A model generated the notes under the pieces. That model was not told the origin of the DNA and did no database searches. It saw only the letters and a list, made by a program, of their open reading frames with translations. Shown piece by piece: positions 35,109 to 43,541 of a stretch of DNA of 64,000 bases. The number at the start of each line of letters is the position of its first letter. Position 1 is the stretch's first letter. The DNA is from Fulvivirga ulvae (GTDB lineage Bacteria; Bacteroidota; Bacteroidia; Cytophagales; Cyclobacteriaceae), in the NCBI RefSeq assembly GCF_021389975.1, contig NZ_CP089981.1:3621501-3685500 (forward strand). The letters are read 5' to 3'. Made by a program: the position numbers and the translations under genes.

Positions 35109-35362
35109 ATTAAAAGCAATACGTTTTTTTTGCGTTGCGGGCAATGTACAGCAAGTGCCCTGGATCGGGGAGATTCCCGATATTTTCGTTAAAAGCGGCA
35201 ATGAAATTACTTTTGGTCTAAGAAAATTCGGGAATGACGAGTTTTGTAGAGGGTAGGGGTGCTGTTTTAGAAACTGTTACCTCAAGATAACCCACGTCAT
35301 TCCAAAATTTTCGCAGAGTAGCGGTGAAAATATTTGGAATCCCCAATTTGGGGAGTACTGAC
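35109..35362. repeat. Long hairpin-containing repeat, copy 2
   Basis: This near-identical direct copy of 34307-34561 has the same nested hairpins, with scattered differences mostly outside the arms. It ends 11 nt past the stop of the alr-like gene (minus strand), so its hairpins may act as the 3' end of that operon's transcript. A separate 16-base inverted repeat (TGCTACACTCATCAAA at 34957, TTTGATGAATGTAGCA at 35072, one mismatch) lies just outside it. Confidence 0.85.
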
Positions 35363-35372
35363 TGAGCTTGCC

Positions 35373-36530
35373 CTACGGCACCGCCTTCCTTGGAATAGCT
35401 GCGGGTAGCCTGCTTAGCATCTCGTTATTTAGCAATTGTGTGGTGTCCGTGAAGGAGCTCACATTGATTACATTGTTTTTCTGCCGGCCTACCAGCACTA
35501 CTTCGTCACCGATATTTACATCGGGAATGTGGGATATATTGACCATAAACAGGTTCATGTTGATCAAGCCTACGATGGGCGCTTTTTTGCCTTTGATCAG
35601 TACCTGGCCGCGGTTGGATAGGGCACGGGGGTAACCATTGGAGTAGCCTAGCGGTAGTACGGCTATTTTGGTCTCCTGTACCGCCTGGAAAGCAGTGCCG
35701 TAGCCTACAAACTCTCCTGCCTTTACTTTGCGGAGATCCATAACATCCGTTTTCCAGGTAAATATTCTTCTTAAGCCATTTTCGCTTATTTTTTCGGTCT
35801 GTTGCATGTGCAGGTACCTGATGTCAGGGCTGGGCCAGAAGCCGTACTGAGCCACACCGATCCTTACCATGTCGAAGCGGGTTTCTTCAAAGGCCAGTGC
35901 CGCGGCTGAGCTTGCCATATGGCGCAGACGGGGCATAAAATCCAAAGCTTTACATTCATCGAGAAATGTGTTGTAGCGCTCGATCTGAGTATCAATTTTA
36001 AATTTATTGGCCAATGTTTCAGCTCCACCGAGGTGAGTACAAAGTCCTTCAAATTGTATGTAGTCCTGATTGTCCTTTAAGAACCTCAGTGCTTTCGAAA
36101 AATCTTCTGCATTAAGCCCTGTACGATTGGCCCCGGTTTCCACTTCAAGGTGTACTACAGCCTTTTTATTTAGTTTCTGAGCAGTTTCTTTGACGATTTC
36201 CAGTCGGTCATAATTAAAAACATAAAATTCGATACCATGCTCCACCGCCCAGGGGATGTCCTCTTTGTAGAGGATACCCATGATCATAATGTGTGTATTT
36301 TTGGAGCAAACTTCCAGCACCTCTTCGGCTTCAAACGAGGAAGCCACCGAAAAATGATTAATGCCGCACTTCTCCGCCATAGGTACAAACTCATGGATAC
36401 CGTGCCCATAAGCATTGGCTTTCACTACCGAGGAGATGATGACATCTTTGCCTACCTTCTTTCTGATGAAATTGAAATTGGTCTGTAAAGCCGACTGGCT
36501 AAGGTTTATACGAGATGAATGTCTTACCAT
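35373..36530 (-). CDS. alr: Alanine racemase homologue, divergent
   Basis: A 385-aa PLP fold-type III racemase. The PLP lysine is in VVKANAYGHG (Lys37), the second base is in VGYGTAF (Tyr277), and LRHMASSAA, RIGVAQYG and LGYSNGYPR are in place. However, the normally invariant CMD motif after Tyr reads NMN (Asn326 for Asp), a change seen in diverged paralogues with other amino-acid substrates. It overlaps the upstream gene by 7 nt and is the last gene of the ATP-grasp/papain-like operon, so it probably makes a D-amino acid for that pathway rather than cell wall only. Whether the cell also has a housekeeping alr is not visible here. Confidence 0.88.
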   Translation of the reverse strand: MVRHSSRINLSQSALQTNFNFIRKKVGKDVIISSVVKANAYGHGIHEFVPMAEKCGINHFSVASSFEAEEVLEVCSKNTHIMIMGILYKEDIPWAVEHGIEFYVFNYDRLEIVKETAQKLNKKAVVHLEVETGANRTGLNAEDFSKALRFLKDNQDYIQFEGLCTHLGGAETLANKFKIDTQIERYNTFLDECKALDFMPRLRHMASSAAALAFEETRFDMVRIGVAQYGFWPSPDIRYLHMQQTEKISENGLRRIFTWKTDVMDLRKVKAGEFVGYGTAFQAVQETKIAVLPLGYSNGYPRALSNRGQVLIKGKKAPIVGLINMNLFMVNISHIPDVNIGDEVVLVGRQKNNVINVSSFTDTTQLLNNEMLSRLPAAIPRKAVP

Positions 36531-38515
36531 TGTTTTTTAAGTTCGCTCCATACATAAGATTTTCCCCAGCTTTCCCGTGCAAGTTTTTCCACCTTTTCTA
36601 TTTCTTCCTCCGGCACACTGTCCAGATGCGCCTTGGTTTCGAGGCTGTTGAAGTGGAAAGCATATACCCGGGCTGCAAACTGGTGGAAGGGTAGTGATGA
36701 TACCCCATGCTTTTCGCCATGTCCGTAAACTGATGGCCTGATGCCCTGGCCCCAGTCTTGCCGGCCTTCATTGTTCGGGTTCAGGAAATATGCACGCATA
36801 ACACCATCATCATCCTTGCCTACATGCAACAGGGAGACGGCATGAAAGCCGATCATGGCCCCGGCCCTTGAGGTAACAAATATGCCTAGTGGGTTGGGGT
36901 ACACCACTTCCCGGCCGCCGTTGTATTCAGGATGAAGGGCAGCATAAAAAAGCCTTACAAATCCTTTGAAATCCTGGATGGCATTGGTCAGGTAACTATA
37001 TGCTGAAGCAAAACCTATATGTATCCAATGTCCGTACAAAGCAGGGTTTACCCATTTGTGCGGGTCTTCGCCTCTGCCTGATGCTCTCCGCATCATTTCG
37101 TTATAGATCTTGTCCAGATGAGGTACCAGTACTGCGGATACCGCATCAAGGTTGTAGTCCAGCTTGTCTACCAACCCTTTGGTCAGCTTGTTGGACTCAA
37201 GGTCTACGTTTTCAAACCGCAGTATGAGGTTGTTCTGAGCTGCCACTGTAATGATCATATTGATCAGCTTAGCCGGGGAGTGCTGGCTCCACATGCTTAT
37301 ACCTCTGGCCGACTGACAGGTAGAGTTATTGCCCTGCCCGATGCCCAGAGGCTGGCCTAAAACCCTCAAGGTAGCTGCTATCAGGTATTGCTTGGCCGTT
37401 ACCGTTTTGCGTGGTTTTGTCTGGCATTTCAAGATCCGCTTTTCTACCTGCGGATTGATGCTGATCATACGCAGGTTGTTCAGGCTGGCTTTTACGGCAT
37501 TTCTGGAGAGCAGGCTCTTTTCCAGAACCCGCGCCAGTCCGTAAATGCATTGAAAACTATCGATACTGACCACCTCACCAATCAGTTTGATGATCAGCTC
37601 CTCATGCTTGCTCCACTCGGCCTGTCCTCTTTTATTGAGTAAAAGGGCCTTTGGGATCAAATCAGGCTTCACAGCAGCCAGGTGTAACAGCATGGAAGCT
37701 ATGAAGGGAGTGGCCAGTCCGGTGGCGCGCATAGGGGCGGCCAGCGTTTCGGCTTCTTCCAATAGCTCCCGGCTGTCCAGTTTCTTTAGGGCTTCTGCAT
37801 ACGCCTCAGGGTCAGGGTTTTGCTTTGCCAGTTCAGTAGGTGAGTTTACAGCGTGTACATAATAGAGCAGTCGTTTATCTGCCTCGTTTTCAGGGTCAAG
37901 CTCCATTTTGCTGTTTACCATATGTATAATTTCACGCGCTTTTCGCGTAACTACCGGCCGTTGTTCACATATAAGCTGGATTTCCTCGGCCAGCTTGTCT
38001 TTAATGCCATGCAGGCCGGTTTCAGCCACCAAAAAGCTGAACAGGTTAAAGGCCCGTTTTACCTCCTGTGGGTTCATAACCGTCCGCGTTTCTTCGGTCA
38101 GGTCCTGAAAGGCAAACTCCAGGTTATGCACGAGCACCTCTTCTAGGTAAGCTTCTGCATCCTTTCGGGATATTTTAGTACCGTTGTGTACATCAGCTTT
38201 GCTATGTGCCAGCATACGCAGTTCACTCATGATCTCATAGCTGGCCCCGGGGCTTCCGGCCGTAAGGGTACCCTTCACCAGTGCCGGGGCCAGCTTTTCA
38301 GGATCATTCCATGCGGTATCTCCAAAGAATCCTTCGGCTTCCATTTCCAGGCTCTTGTTGTACAGGTATTTCAGTCCTTCCCTGGTCTTGCTCAATATGT
38401 CTACCTGGCTGATTAGCTTTTGTGCTTTCTCCTTTTTAGTAAGCTCACTGGCTGATTTAAACTCTTCAAAACTCTCATCAAAATTATCGTATCCTCTTTC
38501 CAGTGTTGTGGTCAT
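36524..38515 (-). CDS. Large two-part protein with papain-like cysteine-enzyme domain
   Basis: A 663-aa protein with no signal peptide. Residues ~1-360 look all-helical (TPR-free, no recognised family). Residues ~385-620 show the papain-like catalytic layout: Gln394-x5-Cys400 (GQGNNSTCQSARG, compare papain's Gln19 and Cys25), His558 in GFHAVSLLHVG and Asn in YFLNPNNEGRQDWG, followed by WG as in papain's NSWG. It may be a peptidase, a transpeptidase or an amide-bond-forming/acyl-transfer enzyme. It sits between the ATP-grasp ligase (21 nt) and the racemase (overlap), which argues for a shared pathway. The fold call is inference from motif spacing. Confidence 0.7.
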   Translation of the reverse strand: MTTTLERGYDNFDESFEEFKSASELTKKEKAQKLISQVDILSKTREGLKYLYNKSLEMEAEGFFGDTAWNDPEKLAPALVKGTLTAGSPGASYEIMSELRMLAHSKADVHNGTKISRKDAEAYLEEVLVHNLEFAFQDLTEETRTVMNPQEVKRAFNLFSFLVAETGLHGIKDKLAEEIQLICEQRPVVTRKAREIIHMVNSKMELDPENEADKRLLYYVHAVNSPTELAKQNPDPEAYAEALKKLDSRELLEEAETLAAPMRATGLATPFIASMLLHLAAVKPDLIPKALLLNKRGQAEWSKHEELIIKLIGEVVSIDSFQCIYGLARVLEKSLLSRNAVKASLNNLRMISINPQVEKRILKCQTKPRKTVTAKQYLIAATLRVLGQPLGIGQGNNSTCQSARGISMWSQHSPAKLINMIITVAAQNNLILRFENVDLESNKLTKGLVDKLDYNLDAVSAVLVPHLDKIYNEMMRRASGRGEDPHKWVNPALYGHWIHIGFASAYSYLTNAIQDFKGFVRLFYAALHPEYNGGREVVYPNPLGIFVTSRAGAMIGFHAVSLLHVGKDDDGVMRAYFLNPNNEGRQDWGQGIRPSVYGHGEKHGVSSLPFHQFAARVYAFHFNSLETKAHLDSVPEEEIEKVEKLARESWGKSYVWSELKKQW

Positions 38516-38536
38516 ATGGTTATTAAATACCTCCCT

Positions 38537-39757
38537 TTAAACGTAGAAGTCTACGTTTTCATAGTGTTGTAATAATTCCGTCATCCTGTCCGGATCCTCA
38601 CCTTTAAAGTTAACTGCTCCAAAGTGATTCCCAAATCCTTCCCGCGAATCGATCTTTTGGGTTGATAAAGGTGGTACCAACGTATGATCCAGAAAGTATG
38701 GCTCTTCGTTCAGCTCATCCGGGATTTCCAGTTTTTCGATCACATTTTTGTGAGGGTAGATCATCACATTGCCGAAATGGTTTTTAGGCTCAAATTCCTG
38801 CGGCGGAAAGAGCGCATCCACCTCTTCATCGGTCAAAGAAGGGTCGTGGCACATTACAAAGGCGGCCAGGGCATCAAATTCATAGGCTTTGGAAGCCAGC
38901 TCGAGAATATGCCCGCCTGGTATTCTACAGGCCACTTCGCCGAAGCCCAACTCGTCTTTTTCGGTTAAGAACCATTCCGGATGGATCATGCCATATTCAA
39001 TGCCGAAAATATCCACAAGTTGCTGTACTTTTTCATGAATAAGCGGACGCTTTGAAGCGAGGTAATGACCCTCGGGAACAAAGTTGGAATAACCCAGCTT
39101 CACATATTCTGTGATGTTGAGAAATTTTACTTTTCCGCGGTGAACAAATGCTTCGCATGAAAACTCACGTCCTGCCAGGTGACTTTCAGCCAGGCAGGGG
39201 AAGTCGCTGTCTTCCACTTTTTCATCTATGTCTTTGAGAGAGCGCAAAAGGCGGTGACCAACAGTACCGGCGGAGGCAAAAGGCTTAATATGTACCCAGC
39301 TATCTTCTTCGTTGCCCACTTGAAGGTTGGCTTCGTTGAGCCGCTTCATAAACTGCTTTACCTGCTCGCGGTTATGTACTTCTTCGAATAACCCTACACG
39401 AAGACCCCCAATTAGTGCTTTACGCTTCATCATAGCTTTATTTCTAAACAGGAAAGCACGGTTAAGTACACGAGGGTCACCTCTGTAAATAGAGTTTAAG
39501 GCTCCGGCCCATTCTACAGTTTCTTCAAATAAAGGAACTGCCACGTCGACATTGTAAGGTTTAAGCTTTTCAGCGAGGTCAAGTGAGTTGGAGGTATCAC
39601 TCCACTCATCAAACTTGTAAGCCACAAAAGGAATGTTATTTTCCTTTGCATATGGCTCAAAATCGCTAAAAGATACAACTACAAACGGCTTGTTGAGTTT
39701 TTGCATGCTTTCGATGACAGGTAAACTCCAACCCATAAGAGCAAAACATTGCGCCAT
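38537..39757 (-). CDS. ATP-grasp carboxylate-amine ligase
   Basis: A 406-aa ATP-grasp enzyme. ATP-binding Lys158 in VHIKPF is followed by the glycine-rich loop ASAGTVGHRLL (about 161-170), acidic/phosphate contacts in SHLAGREFSCEAF, and metal/substrate residues in FGEVACRIPGGHI, resembling dipeptide-ligase and carnosine-synthase-type proteins. It would activate a carboxylate as acyl phosphate and join it to an amine. It is the first gene of a three-gene minus-strand operon with the papain-like protein and the racemase. The joined substrates are unknown. Confidence 0.85.
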   Translation of the reverse strand: MAQCFALMGWSLPVIESMQKLNKPFVVVSFSDFEPYAKENNIPFVAYKFDEWSDTSNSLDLAEKLKPYNVDVAVPLFEETVEWAGALNSIYRGDPRVLNRAFLFRNKAMMKRKALIGGLRVGLFEEVHNREQVKQFMKRLNEANLQVGNEEDSWVHIKPFASAGTVGHRLLRSLKDIDEKVEDSDFPCLAESHLAGREFSCEAFVHRGKVKFLNITEYVKLGYSNFVPEGHYLASKRPLIHEKVQQLVDIFGIEYGMIHPEWFLTEKDELGFGEVACRIPGGHILELASKAYEFDALAAFVMCHDPSLTDEEVDALFPPQEFEPKNHFGNVMIYPHKNVIEKLEIPDELNEEPYFLDHTLVPPLSTQKIDSREGFGNHFGAVNFKGEDPDRMTELLQHYENVDFYV

Positions 39758-39976
39758 GATTATCAGGGGTTTATGTTATAAATATTGAGCACCGCAACGG
39801 GGCGATGTATCAGACTTCTATTCAGATGAGAGCCGGATATTGCAGCTCTCCATTGGACATGACATATGCCGACTGTATCGTAATAACATTAAGTTAGTGG
39901 TTTTGTTTATGAAATTCCACAGTTTTTGGCGCTCTCATTAATTACCAAAAACTGATCCCCTGCCACCAGTCCTCAA

Positions 39977-40753
39977 CTACAGCTTCAAATTCAAATAAAC
40001 ACCGGGGCCTTCGCCTGTGTAGGACGGCAGGAGAGTTAGTCTGTTCTCTTTTTTATCTTTATTACCCCATTTGTCGAGCCATTTGGTCAGTTTGTGTTTA
40101 TGGGTGAGGTACACAAGTTTGGTGCTAAGTATGCCTACTCCTGCACCTACTAATACATCCGGAAGCCAGTGGTGGTTATTTACAACTCTAAGGGCACCGG
40201 TAGCTGCTGCAAAGGAGTAACCTGCCACGCTATACCAGGGGCTCACGTCTTTGTATTCATAATGCATAAAAGTGGCGGTGGCAAATGCGCGCGCGGTGTG
40301 AGCAGAAGGAAAAGAATAACCTCCTCCACCCGGGCGATCCATATGGAAGCCACGTTTCATAGCGGTAGTTATAATATGTTGTATAAGGATAGATTTCGCC
40401 AGTATAATGGTACGCTCTCCGAAGTTATTCTTCCCTCCGATTCCTACGAGATTGAGACCATAAACCATCGCTACGGGAGCATAACGTAACTTATCATCTA
40501 TATTGGTACGGATCATTTGCGGTTCTTCCAGAAATTCACTCTGAATGTTGTATTTACTTACATCAGTGTGCTGATCAACAGACATTGTGGTAAGCGCCGC
40601 AGCTGTTAAGAACACAGGCACGGCAGCTATTTTAAAGGACTGTCTTTGGTGCCATTTCAGTGTTGTTTTTATGGTATCATTTTGCGCATGGGCAGTTAAG
40701 GTAATGAGCAGTAATACAAGCAGTAACTGCCCTTTTTTGATAGTTGGTAGCAT
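39977..40753 (-). CDS. PAP2-family phosphatase with signal peptide
   Basis: A 258-aa membrane-associated acid phosphatase (PAP2/lipid phosphatase). It starts with a hydrophobic signal (KKGQLLLVLLLITLTAHAQ) and has all three catalytic motifs: KRGFHMDRPGG, YSFPSAHTARAF and RVVNNHHWLPDVLVGAG. It would dephosphorylate undecaprenyl-pyrophosphate, phosphatidate or related lipids. It is separate from the ATP-grasp operon (219-bp gap). Substrate inferred only by family. Confidence 0.9.
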   Translation of the reverse strand: MLPTIKKGQLLLVLLLITLTAHAQNDTIKTTLKWHQRQSFKIAAVPVFLTAAALTTMSVDQHTDVSKYNIQSEFLEEPQMIRTNIDDKLRYAPVAMVYGLNLVGIGGKNNFGERTIILAKSILIQHIITTAMKRGFHMDRPGGGGYSFPSAHTARAFATATFMHYEYKDVSPWYSVAGYSFAAATGALRVVNNHHWLPDVLVGAGVGILSTKLVYLTHKHKLTKWLDKWGNKDKKENRLTLLPSYTGEGPGVYLNLKL

Positions 40754-41014
40754 AAAAAATCAGAAAAAGAGTTTAAAAAATTATTTTCTTGAGTGAGAGA
40801 ATGCAAAAGCGGTATTAGGAACGGATTCACGTAAGTATACACTACTCACCCAATTTGTAATTTACAAAATAAAAAGGGCTTTTGCGCTCACTATCAGGCA
40901 GAATAACCATAGTATCCTTACAAGCCTGACTTTTTATGCTGAAACGTATATTTTCTGATTTTAACTCTTTTTCTGAACCACGGAGCTTTTCCGAAATAAG
41001 GATTCAGTCCGAAA

Positions 41015-41587
41015 TCATGCTGTTGCCAAATTGGTTTTCTTCTGCCCTGCAAGTACTTTAGCAGCCTGCATCAAATGCCGCTGGTTGTGATAGATAACCA
41101 CCCTAAACGTATCTCCCAGGCGCAACTTCAACAGTTTAGTGATACTGATGGCAGTTTTGATTTTGGTCAGGTCTTTATGCCTCGCCTTATCGAGCAGTTC
41201 CAGCGTCTTCTTCTGCTGATCAATAAACCTGTCCAGAGTACTGATGTCGAGTTTGCTGCCCAACGGGTTCTTATCCCTGAAGGTCTTCATTTTGTTGAGC
41301 TTCTCCTTTGGTAGCATGCCTTCTGCGAAATAGTTGCCAATGATCCCGCTTTTGAAAAATTCAGCAGGCCCGTGCTTACTTGCAGAGATCCTTTTGGCTA
41401 TTTCGGGCAGATAAAAATCACCGTATAAGTTGAGGTGCTCTATGCATTCCAGTATACTCCAACTGTTGTGGGCGCTTCTCCAGTTTAGCTCTTTTAACGT
41501 GAGGGTTTTGAATTTCTCTACTTCATTCAGGTGCTGTCTTGTTCTTTCAATAAGGTCGGCTATTAATGTTTCTGATGCTGTCTTCAT
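41015..41587 (-). CDS. DinB-family protein
   Basis: A 190-aa protein starting MKTASETLIADLIERTRQHL. The DinB/YfiT four-helix pattern is clear: a first-helix Trp/His region (LNWRSAHNSWSILECIEHLNL), then HGPAEFF and a C-terminal VVIYHNQRHLMQAAKVLAG with the third metal-ligand His. Such proteins are usually metal-dependent hydrolases or thiol transferases. It follows a Crp/Fnr gene on the same strand by 51 nt. Confidence 0.88.
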   Translation of the reverse strand: MKTASETLIADLIERTRQHLNEVEKFKTLTLKELNWRSAHNSWSILECIEHLNLYGDFYLPEIAKRISASKHGPAEFFKSGIIGNYFAEGMLPKEKLNKMKTFRDKNPLGSKLDISTLDRFIDQQKKTLELLDKARHKDLTKIKTAISITKLLKLRLGDTFRVVIYHNQRHLMQAAKVLAGQKKTNLATA

Positions 41588-41638
41588 AATCTTTTTTGTA
41601 AAGTTCTCAATTGCCGGATTGAAAAACATTGATCGAAA

Positions 41639-42175
41639 TCAAGACTTTTTAATTCTGGAGAGCGTCTCAGGGGTCATGCGCAGATAGGAGGCAATGTATT
41701 TATGAGGCACTTCCTGAAAAAGCTGCGGACTACGTTTTAATACCCTTTCATAGCGTTCCAATGGCGAAGAGGTGAGCAGGTCTCGCTCCCTTTCCATCTG
41801 CTGGTAAACCAGTTGCTCAAGTATGGCATGCCATAACCTGAGGTTTTCAGCATCGCTTTGCATAAACTGCGTGTAGGCAGCTTTGGAGATCATTTTGAGC
41901 TCGGTCTTTTTCAGTGCCTGAATATAAAAATCAGAAGGTTTTTCGGTAATGAACGAGTCCAGAGCGGCAATGAATGAGCCCTGATAGCCAAATCGTATGG
42001 TGTGTTCTTCAAACTCATCAACCACATAGACTCTCAATGTACCGGAGATTACATAGTACAATCGGGTATCAACACTTCCCCTAACCTTAAGATGCTCATT
42101 GCGACTCAGCACCGGATAACTTTCCCAAAGCCCTGCCTCTTCAATTTTATCGTGAAGGTGAGTGATCAGGTTCAT
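41639..42175 (-). CDS. Crp/Fnr-family transcriptional regulator
   Basis: A 178-aa regulator beginning MNLITHLHDKIEEAGLWESY. It has the beta-roll (RLYYVISGTLRVYVVDEFEE, IRFGYQGSFIAALDSF) and the C-terminal winged helix (PHKYIASYLRMTPETLSRIK). A longer reading would overlap the upstream metallo-hydrolase gene. It lies between that gene and the DinB gene; all three may share a transcript. Confidence 0.87.
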   Translation of the reverse strand: MNLITHLHDKIEEAGLWESYPVLSRNEHLKVRGSVDTRLYYVISGTLRVYVVDEFEEHTIRFGYQGSFIAALDSFITEKPSDFYIQALKKTELKMISKAAYTQFMQSDAENLRLWHAILEQLVYQQMERERDLLTSSPLERYERVLKRSPQLFQEVPHKYIASYLRMTPETLSRIKKS

Positions 42176-42197
42176 TGGGTTATTTTCTTGTTTTGAG

Positions 42198-43313
42198 TTA
42201 CTTCTTCCACCACTCCGATGCCGGAATCTCTGCATCCAAAACTATGGCCTGGCCGATTATGGGTGTTGCTACCTTTACGTTTAATTCCCTGGCCTTTTTC
42301 AGGGCTCGTTCCACAGGCTCTTCCCAGGGGTGCAGGGCTAGCTTAAAAGCTCCCCAGTGGATTGGCATCATCACCTTACCATTAAGATCGATATTGGCCT
42401 GCACGGTCTCTTCGGGCATCATGTGTATTTCAGGCCACTGCTCGTTGTACTGGCCGCATTCCAGCATGGTAAAGTCAAAAGGGCCGTATTTTTCACCAAT
42501 TTGCTTAAAGCTGCTGTCATACCCGGAATCGCCGCCGAAAAAAATGTTGCTACGCTCTCCCCGCACTACCCATGAACACCATAATGTGCTGTAGCGATCG
42601 AAAAGGCCACGGCCTGAAAAATGTCGGGCGGGTGTAGATACCAGCTTTATCCCCTTAAGCTCCGCCTCCTGCCACCAGTCAAGTTCGGTTATTTTTGCTG
42701 CATCTACCCCCCAGAGCTTCAAATGTGCTGCTATACCCAAGGGAACATAAAATTTATCCACCTTATCTTTCAGGGCTACGATAGATCCGTAATCAAGATG
42801 ATCATAGTGGTCGTGGGATATCAGAACAGCATCCAGATGAGGTAGTTGATCAACAGACAGGGGAAGAGTATCATTGAACCTTCCGGAACCTAACCATGGG
42901 TGCGGTGAAGGCACTTCACCAAGCATCGGATCGAGAAATATCTTTTGCCCATCCATTTCAAGCAGCACAGCAGAGTGACCAAACCAGGTGAGTCTGGTTA
43001 GTGAATCAGGGTGATCATTGAAATATCCGCCAGTGATCTTTTCAACCGGTATGGACCAGTCAGGCATTTTCCCCTCATTGGTAAAGTAATCGGGGATAGT
43101 ACTATAGCTCATGCTTTTCATGACTATCGTTTCTTCCATATTATGGAACTTCCCGTCTTTATAGTTGGGCGATTTTTTTATTCTCTCTGCACTTTCACCT
43201 TCACTTTTTGCCCCGAACTGCGGCGAAAGGTTGATAAATAGCACACCTGTGACCAGTGCAAGTCCGATTACAGATACAATGATCAATAATGTCATTTTTA
43301 GGATTCTTTTCAT
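42198..43313 (-). CDS. MBL-fold hydrolase, UlaG/NAPE-PLD-like, membrane anchored
   Basis: A 371-aa protein with an N-terminal TM helix (KMTLLIIVSVIGLALVTGVL). The metallo-beta-lactamase domain has TRLTWFGHSAVLLEMDGQKI, the metal motif ISHDHYDHLDYGS, and IFFGGDSGYDSSFKQIG. This layout matches the Lactamase_B_2 group (NAPE-PLD, RomA, UlaG-like), which cleave phosphodiesters or lactones. It lies upstream of a Crp/Fnr gene and may be regulated by it. Confidence 0.88.
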   Translation of the reverse strand: MKRILKMTLLIIVSVIGLALVTGVLFINLSPQFGAKSEGESAERIKKSPNYKDGKFHNMEETIVMKSMSYSTIPDYFTNEGKMPDWSIPVEKITGGYFNDHPDSLTRLTWFGHSAVLLEMDGQKIFLDPMLGEVPSPHPWLGSGRFNDTLPLSVDQLPHLDAVLISHDHYDHLDYGSIVALKDKVDKFYVPLGIAAHLKLWGVDAAKITELDWWQEAELKGIKLVSTPARHFSGRGLFDRYSTLWCSWVVRGERSNIFFGGDSGYDSSFKQIGEKYGPFDFTMLECGQYNEQWPEIHMMPEETVQANIDLNGKVMMPIHWGAFKLALHPWEEPVERALKKARELNVKVATPIIGQAIVLDAEIPASEWWKK

Positions 43314-43541
43314 TTAAATTATTTCAGGGCTTTACCATCCACGTAGCTTGCTTCATAAGCATAAGTGCTAATACGGTTTTTCAAGCTGGCTGTTGCAATT
43401 CGGCAACCTTGGCTATAAGCTACAAAATTTTCCTTTAAGAGGACTTTTCATCATCTGTCTTCTAAAACTTAAAAATTTCATAATCAACATACTTTGAAAA
43501 TGTTATGGCGAACTACAAATTTTACTTTACAGATCAATGTC

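Noticed and set aside
37118..37862. Several plus-strand reading frames of 70-90 codons opposite the papain-like gene
   Set aside because: They mirror the coding periodicity of the real minus-strand gene and contain no recognisable domain.
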